NCBI GenBank assembly: GCA_007121115.1
Contig: SKMI01000305.1
Coordinates: 1 to 10,419 of the forward strand
Origin: Paracoccaceae bacterium
Lineage (GTDB): Bacteria > Pseudomonadota > Alphaproteobacteria > Rhodobacterales > Rhodobacteraceae
Direction: 5' to 3'
Length of the DNA stretch: 10,419 nucleotides
The notes beneath the pieces are model-generated. The model was given only the letters and a program-made list of their open reading frames with translations, searched no databases and had not been told where the DNA came from. A program made the translations under genes and the position numbers. Shown in pieces: positions 1 to 7,346 of the stretch (position 1 is its first letter; each line of letters starts with the position of its first letter).

Positions 1-14
1 CCGGGCGGGCGTTC

Positions 15-46
15 GGGGCCGTACCCGCGTTCCGACCGGCGGCCCC
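15..46 (-). terminator. Possible gltB terminator hairpin
   Basis: GGGGCCG (15-21) and CGGCCCC (40-46) form a perfect 7-bp GC stem with an 18-nt loop, starting immediately after the gltB TAA stop (47-49). The 14 nt beyond it in the window show no U-tract on the minus strand, so intrinsic termination is doubtful; it may only stabilise the mRNA end. Confidence 0.25.
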
Positions 47-3000
47 TTACTCGGCGGGGACGGCGCTGGGTTCCAGGCTCAAGGGGTGCTCCAGATGCGG
101 CAGCATCTCCTTCGGGCAGATCTGGATGAAGCGGTCCTTCTCGATATCCCAGCGGCGCAGGATTTCCGTCGCGCGCAGGCTCCCGGTTTCGGCCGCGTGG
201 CGCTCGATCAACCCCTTCAACTCTGCCTCCCAGTGATCCACCGTCACCGGGCAGGTGACCAGCGTTTCCATGTTCATCAACTCCCGCGCCGTGCCCTCGG
301 GGTCGTAGACATAGGCCATGCCGCCGGTCATCCCGGCGCCGAAGTTGGCACCGATGGAGCCCAGGATCACCGCCACCCCGCCGGTCATGTATTCGCAACC
401 GTTGGACCCGCAGCCTTCGATCACCACATGCGCGCCCGAGTTGCGCACCGCGAAGCGCTCGCCCGCGCGTCCGGCGGCGAACAGATAGCCCCCGGTGGCG
501 CCGTAAAGCACCGTGTTGCCGATGATCGTGTTTTCATGCGCCACCAGCGGCGAGGACATGCGCGGACGCACCACCAGCAGCCCGCCGGAAAGGCCCTTGC
601 CGACATAGTCGTTGGCATCCCCGAACACCTCGAGCTTGATGCCCGGCGCCAGGAACGCACCCAGCGACTGCCCCGCGCTGCCGGCAAGCTTGATGGTCAG
701 GTGATCGCGCTGCAGGCTGTTGCGCATCCCGAAGCGCTTGACCAGATGGCTGGACGCCCGCGTGCCGATGGTCCGGTCGGTGTTGCGCACCGCGTAGCTG
801 AGCTGCATCTTCTCGCCGTCCTCGAAGAAGCGCGCGGCGTCGCGGATGATCTCGGCGTCCAGCGTGTCCGGCACCGAATTGCGCGGCTTTTCGCGGTCGT
901 AGCGGATGCTGGCCGCGCCATCGACAGTCAGCAGAAGCGGGTTCAGGTCCAGATCGTCCAGGTGCGCCGAACCGCGGCTCACCTGCGCCAGCAGGTCGGC
1001 GCGGCCGATCACCTCGTCCAGCGAGCGCGCGCCGATGGAGGCGAGGATTTCGCGCACCTCATGCGCGTAGAAGGTGATCAGGTTCACCACCTTGTCCGCC
1101 GTCCCGGTGAACTTGGCGCGCAGATCGTCGCGCTGGGTGCAGACGCCGACCGGGCAGGTGTTGGACTGGCACTGGCGCACCATGATGCAGCCCATGGAGA
1201 TCAGGGCAGCGGTGCCGATGCCGAACTCCTCGGCGCCCAGCATGGCGGCGATGACGATGTCGCGCCCGGTGCGCAGCCCGCCGTCGGTGCGCAGCGTCAC
1301 CCGCTCGCGCAACTTGTTCATGGCCAGCACTTGATGCGCCTCGGACAGGCCCATTTCCCACGGCAGGCCCGCGTATTTGATCGAGGTCGCGGGCGAGGCG
1401 CCGGTGCCGCCGTTGTGCCCCGAGATCAGGATCACATCGGCCTTGGCCTTGGCCACCCCGGCGGCGATGGTGCCGACGCCCGATTGCGCCACCAGCTTCA
1501 CCGTCACCTTGGCGCGCGGGTTGATCTGCTTCAGATCGTAGATCAGCTGCGCCAGATCCTCGATCGAGTAGATATCGTGGTGCGGCGGGGGCGAAATCAG
1601 CGTCACGCCGGGGGTGGAATGCCGCAGCTTGGCGATAAGATTCGTCACCTTCATGCCCGGAAGCTGCCCGCCCTCGCCGGGCTTGGCGCCCTGGGCGACC
1701 TTGATTTCCAGTTCCTCGCAGGCGTTGAGGTATTCCGCCGTCACCCCGAACCGCCCCGACGCGACCTGCTTGATCTTGGCCGAGGGGTTGTCGCCATTGG
1801 GTTCGGGGTGGAAATGCGCCGGGTCCTCGCCGCCTTCGCCCGAATCGGACTTGGCGCCGATGCGGTTCATGGCGACGTTCAGGGTCTTGTGCGCCTCGGG
1901 CGAGAGCGCCCCCAGCGACATGCCCGGCGTGACAAAGCGCTTGCGGATCGCGGTGATGCTTTCCACTTCCTCGATGGGAATGGCGCGGCCCAGCGGCTTG
2001 ACGTCCATCAGATCGCGGATGTGGATCGGCGGCTGCGCCTGCATCATCTCGCTATAGCGCTTCCACATCGCATAGGACGCCTGATCGCAGGCGCTTTGCA
2101 TCAGATGCATGGCGCGCGCTTCCCAGGCGTGCGATTCGCCCGACCGCCGCGCCTTGTAGAACCCGCCGATGGGCAGCACGTTGACCGCGCCGCGCCAGCC
2201 CCGGGCATGGGTTTCCTCGACCTTGCGCTGCAGCCCGTGCAGACCGATCCCGGAAATGCGCGAGGGCATGCCGGGGAAATACTCGGCCACCATGGCGCGG
2301 CTCAGGCCCACGGCCTCGAAGTTCAGCCCGCCGCGATAGGACGAGAGCACCGAAATCCCCATCTTGGACATGATCTTCAACAGCCCCTGGTCGATGGCCG
2401 CGCGGTAGCGGCGCATGGCGTCCAGCAGCGTGCCCTCGATCAGCCCGCGGTCGATCCGGTCGGCGATGGTGTCCTGCGCCAGATAGGGGTTTACAGTGGT
2501 CGCCCCGCAGCCGATCAGCACGGCAAAGTAGTGCGGGTCGATGCACTCGGCCGACCGCACGTTGAGCGAGCAGAAGGTCCTGAGCCCCTTGGACGTCAGC
2601 CAGGAATGCACCGCACTGGTGGCCAGGATCATGGGCATCGGCACGCGGTCTGCCCCCTGCGCCATGTCGCTGAGCACCAGATGCCCGGCGCCCGAACGCA
2701 CCGCATCCTCGGCCTCGGCGCGGATTCGCTCCAGCCCGGCGCGCAGCGCATCCTCGCCCGCGTCCACGGGGAAGGTGCAATCGATGCTGACGACATTGTC
2801 GCCAAGCTTGTCCACCATCACGTCGAATTCGCCATTGGCGATGAAGGGGCTTTCCAGCACCACGATCTCGGTCTGGCTGCTGTCCTCGTCCAGCACGTTC
2901 TTGAGGTTGCCGAACCGGGTCTTGAGGCTCATCACCCGGTATTCGCGCAGACTGTCGATGGCCGGGTTGGTCACCTGGCTGAAATTCTGCCGGAAGAAAT

Positions 3001-4585
3001 GCGACAATGGGCGATAGAGCTTGCTCAGCACCGCGGCGGGCGTGTCGTCGCCCATGCTGGCCACGGTTTCCTTGCCGTCCTCGGCCATCGGGGCCAGGAT
3101 CTGCTCTACCTCCTCGATGGAATAGCCGGCGGCGACCTGGCGGCGGCGCAGTTCCTCGCCCGAGAGCGTGCGAGTTTCGGGCACGTCGCGCAGAAGCTCG
3201 TTCAGATCGACGACCTTTTCCACCCACTCGCCGAAGGGCTGCGCGGCAGCCAGTCGGTCCTTCATTTCCGTGTCGTGGTAAAGCTTGCCCTCGGCCATGT
3301 CGACGGCGATCATCTGGCCCGGGCCCAGCGCGCCCTTTTCGCGCACGGTGTCCTCGTCCACCATGACCATGCCCGCTTCGGAGCCCGCAATCAGCAGCCC
3401 GTCGCCGGTGACCACGTAGCGCAGGGGCCGCAGCCCGTTGCGGTCCAGCCCGGCGCAGACCCAGCGGCCATCGGTCATGGCCAGGGCCGCCGGGCCGTCC
3501 CAGGGCTCCATCACCGCGTTGCAGTAGTTGTACATGTCCTGCCAGGCCTGCGGCATCTCCACCGCCTGCTTGGACCAGGCCTCGGGCACCAGCATGGTCT
3601 TGGCCATGGGGGCGCTGCGCCCGGCGCGCACCAGCACCTCGAACACCGAATCGAGCGCCGCCGAATCCGACGCGCCCGAGGCGACGATGGGCTTGATATC
3701 CTCGGCCATGTCGCCAAAGGTCCCCGAGGCCATGCGTATCTCGTGGCTTTTCAGCCAGTTGAGGTTGCCCTTCAGGGTGTTGATCTCGCCGTTGTGTGCC
3801 AGCATCCGGAACGGCTGCGCCAGCCACCACTGCGGGAAGGTGTTGGTGCTGTAGCGCTGGTGGTAGATGGCAAAGGCGGACTCAAACCGCTCGTCCTTCA
3901 GGTCGGGGTAGAATTCGGCCACCTGCTCGGCCAGCATCATGCCCTTGTAGATGATGCTGCGGCAGGAGAGCGAACACAGGTAAAGCTCGTTGATCTGCGC
4001 CTGCGCGGCGGCCTTTTCGATCCGGCGGCGGATCACGTAAAGCTCGCGCTCGAAGGTCTCCTCGTCCGTGCCCTTGGCGTTGCGGATGATGATCTGTTCG
4101 ATCTCGGGCCGGGTGGCGTTGGCCTTTTCGCCGAGCACGCTGGTGTCCACCGGCACGTGGCGCCAGCCATAGATGCCATAGCCCATGCGCAGCACTTCGG
4201 TTTCCACGATGGTCCGGCAACGCTCCTGCGCGCCGAAATCGGTGCGCGGCAGGAATACCTGCCCCACGGCAACAAGCTGGTCCATGCGCGGCTCATGGCC
4301 CACGCGGCGGATCGAATCGTAGAAGAAGTTGACCGGTATCTGCACATGGATGCCCGCACCGTCACCGGTCTTGCCGTCCGCATCCACGGCGCCCCGGTGC
4401 CAGACGGCCTTCAATGCGTCGATCCCCTTGACCACCACATCGCGCGACGGCTTGCCATCGATGGCCACCACAAGGCCGACACCGCAGGAGGAATGCTCAT
4501 CCTCCGGCTTGTAGAGGCCGTGTTCGGCGGCGAAGGCCCGGCGGGCCTGTTCCTGGGCGGCCCAGTTGGACGGCAGCTTGGTCAT
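47..4585 (-). CDS. gltB: Glutamate synthase (NADPH) large (alpha) subunit
   Basis: Large subunit of bacterial NADPH-GOGAT, a cytoplasmic enzyme that hydrolyses glutamine and transfers the ammonia to 2-oxoglutarate, giving two glutamates. At 1512 residues it is full length for the family. Domains in order: a class-II glutamine amidotransferase domain whose nucleophile is Cys34 in EHSSCGVG, preceded by a 33-residue propeptide that the family removes so that Cys becomes N-terminal, with HNGE at 264-267 and a DRNGLRPLRY motif; a central domain; an FMN/2-oxoglutarate barrel from about 860 with SLGALSPEAH at 890-899 and SDSGEGGEDP at 913-922; 3Fe-4S ligands Cys1133, Cys1139 and Cys1144 (C-x5-C-x4-C); and a C-terminal GXGXG beta-helix from about 1270. 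The start is supported by AAAGGAA 6 nt upstream. It lies 84 nt downstream of gltD, so the two subunits are probably co-transcribed. Stop is TAA. No lesion seen. Confidence 0.98.
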   Translation of the reverse strand: MTKLPSNWAAQEQARRAFAAEHGLYKPEDEHSSCGVGLVVAIDGKPSRDVVVKGIDALKAVWHRGAVDADGKTGDGAGIHVQIPVNFFYDSIRRVGHEPRMDQLVAVGQVFLPRTDFGAQERCRTIVETEVLRMGYGIYGWRHVPVDTSVLGEKANATRPEIEQIIIRNAKGTDEETFERELYVIRRRIEKAAAQAQINELYLCSLSCRSIIYKGMMLAEQVAEFYPDLKDERFESAFAIYHQRYSTNTFPQWWLAQPFRMLAHNGEINTLKGNLNWLKSHEIRMASGTFGDMAEDIKPIVASGASDSAALDSVFEVLVRAGRSAPMAKTMLVPEAWSKQAVEMPQAWQDMYNYCNAVMEPWDGPAALAMTDGRWVCAGLDRNGLRPLRYVVTGDGLLIAGSEAGMVMVDEDTVREKGALGPGQMIAVDMAEGKLYHDTEMKDRLAAAQPFGEWVEKVVDLNELLRDVPETRTLSGEELRRRQVAAGYSIEEVEQILAPMAEDGKETVASMGDDTPAAVLSKLYRPLSHFFRQNFSQVTNPAIDSLREYRVMSLKTRFGNLKNVLDEDSSQTEIVVLESPFIANGEFDVMVDKLGDNVVSIDCTFPVDAGEDALRAGLERIRAEAEDAVRSGAGHLVLSDMAQGADRVPMPMILATSAVHSWLTSKGLRTFCSLNVRSAECIDPHYFAVLIGCGATTVNPYLAQDTIADRIDRGLIEGTLLDAMRRYRAAIDQGLLKIMSKMGISVLSSYRGGLNFEAVGLSRAMVAEYFPGMPSRISGIGLHGLQRKVEETHARGWRGAVNVLPIGGFYKARRSGESHAWEARAMHLMQSACDQASYAMWKRYSEMMQAQPPIHIRDLMDVKPLGRAIPIEEVESITAIRKRFVTPGMSLGALSPEAHKTLNVAMNRIGAKSDSGEGGEDPAHFHPEPNGDNPSAKIKQVASGRFGVTAEYLNACEELEIKVAQGAKPGEGGQLPGMKVTNLIAKLRHSTPGVTLISPPPHHDIYSIEDLAQLIYDLKQINPRAKVTVKLVAQSGVGTIAAGVAKAKADVILISGHNGGTGASPATSIKYAGLPWEMGLSEAHQVLAMNKLRERVTLRTDGGLRTGRDIVIAAMLGAEEFGIGTAALISMGCIMVRQCQSNTCPVGVCTQRDDLRAKFTGTADKVVNLITFYAHEVREILASIGARSLDEVIGRADLLAQVSRGSAHLDDLDLNPLLLTVDGAASIRYDREKPRNSVPDTLDAEIIRDAARFFEDGEKMQLSYAVRNTDRTIGTRASSHLVKRFGMRNSLQRDHLTIKLAGSAGQSLGAFLAPGIKLEVFGDANDYVGKGLSGGLLVVRPRMSSPLVAHENTIIGNTVLYGATGGYLFAAGRAGERFAVRNSGAHVVIEGCGSNGCEYMTGGVAVILGSIGANFGAGMTGGMAYVYDPEGTARELMNMETLVTCPVTVDHWEAELKGLIERHAAETGSLRATEILRRWDIEKDRFIQICPKEMLPHLEHPLSLEPSAVPAE

Positions 4586-4669
4586 GGCGGGTTCCTTTCG
4601 GAAAGCGGGTTGGCATGGGGCCGCCCGGAATGGCTGGCTTGGTGTTTGGCTTGGCGGGTGGCAGGCGGG

Positions 4670-6112
4670 TTATTCCGCCGCCACCTGCGCGGGCTGTTCC
4701 AGATAGGCCAGGATACTGTCGGCGGCCTCGCGCCCATCGCGGATGGCCCAGACGACCAGCGACGCGCCGCGCACGATATCGCCCACCGCCCAGACGCCGG
4801 GCAGGTCGGTTTCATGGGTGTTGAACTTCGCCTTGACCGTGCCCCAGCGGGTCACGGCCAGGTCCGGCACGTTCCAGAGCGCGGGCAGGTCCTCGGGCTC
4901 GAAGCCCAGCGCCTTGATGACCAGATCGGCCTCTTCGGTGTAATCCGCGCCCTCGATCACCTCGGGGGAGCGGCGGCCGGTGGCGTCGGGCGCGCCGAGG
5001 CGCATCTTCTGCACCATCACGCCGCTGACCGCGCCGTCATCGTCGGTGACGAAACCGCGCGGGGCGGTCTGCCAGACGAATTCCACGCCCTCTTCCTCGG
5101 CGTTGGCGACCTCGCGCTGGCTGCCGGGCATGTTGGCCCGGTCCCGGCGATAGAGGCACTTGACCGAAACCGCGCCCTGCCGCACAGCGGTGCGCACGCA
5201 GTCCATCGCCGTGTCGCCCCCGCCGATGACAACCACGCGGCGCCCCTTGGCGTTCAGCTCGCCCGAGTCGAACTCGGGCACCTCATCGCCAAAGCTCTTG
5301 CGGTTCGAAGCGGTCAGGTAATCGATGGCCCGAACCACGCCGGGGGCCGAGACATTCGGCGCCTCCAGACTGCGGGACTTGTAGACGCCGGTAGCAATCA
5401 GCACCGCATCATGCTTGCCGCGAATGGCGTCGAAGCTGATATCCTCGCCCACGTTGCAGTTGAGCACGAACTCCACCCCGCCATCGGTCAACTGCTCGAT
5501 CCGCTGCATCACCACGGGCTTTTCCAGCTTGAAGCCGGGGATGCCATAGGTCATCAGCCCGCCGCCACGATCATACCGGTCATAGACAGTGACCTGCACG
5601 CCCGCGCGGCGCAGCCGGTCGGCGGCAGCCAGCCCGCCGGGCCCTGCGCCGATGATCCCCACCGATTCCGCGCGCTCCCGTGCCGGGCGGATGGGCTTGA
5701 CCCAGCCCTTCTGGAACGCGGTGTCGGTGATGTATTTTTCAACCGCGCCAATGGTGACGGTTCCGTGCCCGGCCTGTTCGATGACGCAATTGCCTTCGCA
5801 CAGCCGGTCCTGAGGGCAGATGCGGCCGCAGATCTCGGGGAAGGTGTTGGTCTCCTGGCTCAGCTCATAGGCCTCTTCCAGCCGTCCCTGCGCGGTCAGC
5901 ATCAGCCAGTCGGGGATGTTGTTGTGCAGCGGGCAATGGGTCTGGCAATAGGGCACACCGCACTGGCTGCACCGCCCGGCCTGCTCCTGCGCCTTCTCGG
6001 TCAGATACTCGCCATAGATCTCGTGGAAATCCTCGGTGCGCTCCTCGGGGGCGCGCTTCTCGGGCATTTCCTTTTCTACCGTCACGAAACGGAGCATGGG
6101 GTTCTGCGACAT
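4670..6112 (-). CDS. gltD: Glutamate synthase (NADPH) small (beta) subunit
   Basis: Small flavoprotein subunit of NADPH-GOGAT. It oxidises NADPH on FAD and passes electrons through 4Fe-4S clusters to the FMN of GltB. The 480-residue product has the family's usual length. The N-terminal iron-sulfur region carries two cysteine groups, Cys48/51/56/60 and Cys95/99/105/109. An FAD-binding Rossmann motif IIGAGPGG lies at 153-160, an NADPH-binding motif VIGGGDTAMD at 295-304, and the C-terminal FAD-contact segment GVWAVGDIVRGA at 439-450. The frame stays open 31 codons upstream to a TTG at 6205, but the ATG at 6112 is chosen because AGGAGGA sits 6 nt before it and MSQNPMLRF is a normal family start. 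It is the first gene of the probable gltDB operon and is divergent from uppP. Related alternatives such as PreT or the SudA/GltD-like family are less likely given the adjacent gltB. Confidence 0.97.
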   Translation of the reverse strand: MSQNPMLRFVTVEKEMPEKRAPEERTEDFHEIYGEYLTEKAQEQAGRCSQCGVPYCQTHCPLHNNIPDWLMLTAQGRLEEAYELSQETNTFPEICGRICPQDRLCEGNCVIEQAGHGTVTIGAVEKYITDTAFQKGWVKPIRPARERAESVGIIGAGPGGLAAADRLRRAGVQVTVYDRYDRGGGLMTYGIPGFKLEKPVVMQRIEQLTDGGVEFVLNCNVGEDISFDAIRGKHDAVLIATGVYKSRSLEAPNVSAPGVVRAIDYLTASNRKSFGDEVPEFDSGELNAKGRRVVVIGGGDTAMDCVRTAVRQGAVSVKCLYRRDRANMPGSQREVANAEEEGVEFVWQTAPRGFVTDDDGAVSGVMVQKMRLGAPDATGRRSPEVIEGADYTEEADLVIKALGFEPEDLPALWNVPDLAVTRWGTVKAKFNTHETDLPGVWAVGDIVRGASLVVWAIRDGREAADSILAYLEQPAQVAAE

Positions 6113-6118
6113 GCGGGA

Positions 6119-6125
6119 TCCTCCT
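6119..6125 (-). promoter_or_regulatory. Shine-Dalgarno sequence of gltD
   Basis: Read on the minus strand this is AGGAGGA, a near-perfect match to the 16S rRNA anti-SD, 6 nt before the ATG at 6112. It decides the gltD start against the in-frame TTG at 6205, which would add 31 residues with no family counterpart. Confidence 0.85.
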
Positions 6126-6139
6126 GACACTCGGGGCGT

Positions 6140-6168
6140 TCTATAGCGGGTCGCCCGCAAATAAAAGG
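6140..6168 (-). promoter_or_regulatory. Candidate gltDB promoter
   Basis: On the minus strand TATAGA (complement of 6140-6145) resembles a sigma-70 -10 box, 27 nt before the gltD start codon. The hexamer 17 bp further upstream (complement of 6163-6168) is CCTTTT, a poor -35, so activation or an upstream element would be needed. Upstream at 6182-6199 lie two copies of CGAAAAAG with a 10-bp period, at a suitable distance for an UP-like or bent element. This is inferred from sequence only; no sigma-54 (GG-N10-GC) or NtrC-like site was recognised. Confidence 0.35.
6146..6158. promoter_or_regulatory. Hyphenated palindrome in the gltDB promoter spacer
   Basis: The sequence GCGGG-TCG-CCCGC is a perfect 5-bp inverted repeat around 3 nt. 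It lies directly against the candidate -10 box (6140-6145), inside the -10/-35 spacer. It could be a regulator binding site or a small hairpin in a longer leader. The GC-rich arms could occur by chance in this genome. Confidence 0.3.
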
Positions 6169-6181
6169 CATAAATGCTGAC

Positions 6182-6199
6182 CTTTTTCGGTCTTTTTCG
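6182..6199 (-). repeat. Phased A-tract direct repeat upstream of gltD
   Basis: Two copies of CTTTTTCG on the plus strand (CGAAAAAG on the minus strand) at 6182-6189 and 6192-6199 repeat with a 10-bp period, one helical turn. Phased A-tracts of this kind usually bend DNA. They stand out because the surrounding genome is GC-rich. Confidence 0.55.
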
Positions 6200-6223
6200 C
6201 CGCAAGGCAGCCCGCGATGGACG

Positions 6224-6253
6224 TTTTAAGCTAATTTTAAGGCAGTATTACTG
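6224..6253. promoter_or_regulatory. AT-rich direct repeat and palindrome between gltD and uppP
   Basis: TTTTAAG occurs twice with an 11-bp period (6224-6230 and 6235-6241), followed by the 11-bp palindrome CAGTA-T-TACTG at 6243-6253. The TATTAC inside the palindrome could serve as a -10 for uppP, but I see no convincing -35. This is probably part of the divergent control region; the binding protein is unknown. Confidence 0.3.
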
Positions 6254-6320
6254 ACTTACTTTTCCGTCTTCCCCTCCAGACCCCCTTGGCTCAAGGTGCC
6301 GCGGAACCTGGAAGCGCCTC

Positions 6321-6324
6321 GGAG
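6321..6324 (+). promoter_or_regulatory. Shine-Dalgarno sequence of uppP
   Basis: GGAG lies 6 nt before the ATG at 6331. It favours this start over the upstream in-frame TTG at 6286, whose product would carry a 15-residue polar extension before the first membrane helix. Confidence 0.7.
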
Positions 6325-6330
6325 TATTGC

Positions 6331-7134
6331 ATGTCCTTCTTCCACATCTTCCTGCTGGCCATCATCCAGGGTGTGACCGAGTTCCTGCCGGTCTCGTCCT
6401 CGGGGCACCTCATCCTGCTCCCGGCGCTGACCACGCTCGAGGATCAGGGACTGGTGATCGACGTGGCGGTGCATGTGGGCACGCTCCTCGCCGTGTGCTG
6501 GTATTTCCGCGCCGACGTGATGCTGGCGGTCCGCGGCGTGCCGGACATGCTGCGGCTGAAGATCGACAACCAGGGTGCATGGCTGGCGCTGTGCCTGGCC
6601 ATCGCCACGGTGCCGGTGGTGATCGTGGGATTCCTCTTTCACATCTTCGGCGTGATGGAGCTGATGCGCAACATCGCGGTGATCGGCTGGATGATGATCC
6701 TCTTCGGCATCGTGCTGTATCTGACCGACCGCTTCGGCCAGACCACCCGCAACGCCGAGGACTGGTCGCTGAAACACGCGCTTTACGTTGGGCTCTGGCA
6801 GGCGGTATCGCTGATCCCGGGCACCTCGCGGTCGGGGGCGTGCATCTCGGGGATGCGGGCCATGGGCTACAGCCGCCATGGCGCGGCCAAGGTGTCGATG
6901 CTGATGTCGATCCCCACCATCATCGCCTCGGGCACGCTGATGGGGATCGATGTGGTGCGCGTGGCCGACTGGCAGGCGGCAAGGGACGGCGCGATCGCGG
7001 CGCTGGTGTCCTTCTTCGCGGCCTGGGCAGCGCTGGTTTTCATGATGAGGCTTCTGCGCACGGTCAGCTTCACGCCCTATGTGATCTACCGGCTGATCCT
7101 GGGCAGCGTGCTGCTGGTGGTGGCCTATACTTGA
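6331..7134 (+). CDS. uppP: Undecaprenyl-diphosphatase (BacA/UppP family)
   Basis: Integral inner-membrane phosphatase that converts undecaprenyl diphosphate to undecaprenyl phosphate, recycling the lipid carrier for peptidoglycan and other surface polymers; overproduction of this family confers bacitracin resistance. The 267-residue protein is strongly hydrophobic with several membrane segments and matches the family length. Signature regions are the N-terminal Q13-x3-E17 motif running into FLPVSSSGH (18-26), and the second motif PGTSRSGA (163-170), whose Arg167 corresponds to the catalytic arginine of the PGxSRS box. A second Ser-Arg pair follows at 181-182. The frame extends upstream to a TTG at 6286, but the ATG at 6331 is preferred: GGAG lies 6 nt upstream and translation then begins directly with the first membrane helix, MSFFHIFLLAIIQG. 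It appears monocistronic, with a 212-nt gap before rpiA. Confidence 0.96.
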   Translation: MSFFHIFLLAIIQGVTEFLPVSSSGHLILLPALTTLEDQGLVIDVAVHVGTLLAVCWYFRADVMLAVRGVPDMLRLKIDNQGAWLALCLAIATVPVVIVGFLFHIFGVMELMRNIAVIGWMMILFGIVLYLTDRFGQTTRNAEDWSLKHALYVGLWQAVSLIPGTSRSGACISGMRAMGYSRHGAAKVSMLMSIPTIIASGTLMGIDVVRVADWQAARDGAIAALVSFFAAWAALVFMMRLLRTVSFTPYVIYRLILGSVLLVVAYT

Positions 7135-7194
7135 CCAATAGCCCCGTCTGTGCGCCAGCACTGACAGCGCCTCCGAAGCGCCCCGAAAACGAAA

Positions 7195-7209
7195 GGGGGG
7201 GAGGGCGGG
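7195..7209 (+). other. G-quadruplex motif between uppP and rpiA
   Basis: A run of seven G (7195-7201) followed by A, GGG, C and GGG fits the G3-N1-G3-N1-G3-N1-G3 pattern with three single-nucleotide loops, the class known in vitro for the most stable quadruplexes. It lies about 60 nt after the uppP stop and 137 nt before the rpiA start, on the coding strand, so it would also be present in any uppP read-through RNA or long rpiA leader. Function is unknown. Confidence 0.5.
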
Positions 7210-7221
7210 CGGCGCGCTGAG

Positions 7222-7276
7222 GGGGCACTCCGACGCGCGACCCGAAGCACCGGGAAAGCCGCCCGGACAGTGCCCC
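7222..7276 (+). other. Nested inverted repeat in the uppP-rpiA spacer
   Basis: GGGGCACT (7222-7229) is perfectly complementary to AGTGCCCC (7269-7276). The 39 nt between contain a second stem, CCGGG (7250-7254) with CCCGG (7262-7266) around a 7-nt loop. No T-run follows, so it is not a standard intrinsic terminator. It could be an mRNA end-protecting structure for uppP, part of an rpiA leader, or chance in GC-rich DNA. Confidence 0.35.
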
Positions 7277-7289
7277 ACCCGATTCCCCC

Positions 7290-7318
7290 TCGAAACCACG
7301 CCCGATAGCGCCTATAAC
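7290..7318 (+). promoter_or_regulatory. Candidate rpiA-gor promoter
   Basis: TATAAC at 7313-7318 is a good -10 hexamer 28 nt before the rpiA ATG and about the only A/T-rich hexamer in the spacer. The matching -35 position reads TCGAAA (7290-7295, 17-bp spacer), which is weak for sigma-70. The segment CCCCCTCGAAA recalls the alphaproteobacterial RpoH -35 (CTTGAAA) with one change, but this is speculative. Confidence 0.3.
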
Positions 7319-7346
7319 GCCGCCGAACCCGCAGCCGGAGGCGCCC

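Noticed and set aside
2052..3830. 592-codon minus-strand open frame inside gltB in another frame
   Set aside because: A GC-rich shadow of gltB with low-complexity Arg/Gly/Ala composition and no recognisable motif.
4586..4669. TGGCTTGG direct repeat (4635-4642 and 4647-4654) in the gltD-gltB gap
   Set aside because: Only two 8-bp copies with a 12-bp period in a short spacer; too little to claim a function, and no promoter or terminator could be recognised there.
86..6127. 2013-codon plus-strand open frame as a giant protein gene
   Set aside because: It is fully antisense to gltB and gltD in exact codon register, its translation is His/Arg/Ala/Gly-rich with no domain, and both sense genes are unmistakable. 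The open frame follows from the absence of TTA, CTA and TCA codons.
6113..6205. N-terminal extension of gltD to the TTG at 6205
   Set aside because: The strong AGGAGGA before the ATG at 6112 and the normal family N-terminus MSQNPMLRF fix the start; the extra 31 residues run through the candidate promoter.
6286..6330. Upstream TTG start for uppP
   Set aside because: It would add a polar 15-residue segment before the first membrane helix, and the ATG at 6331 has its own GGAG.
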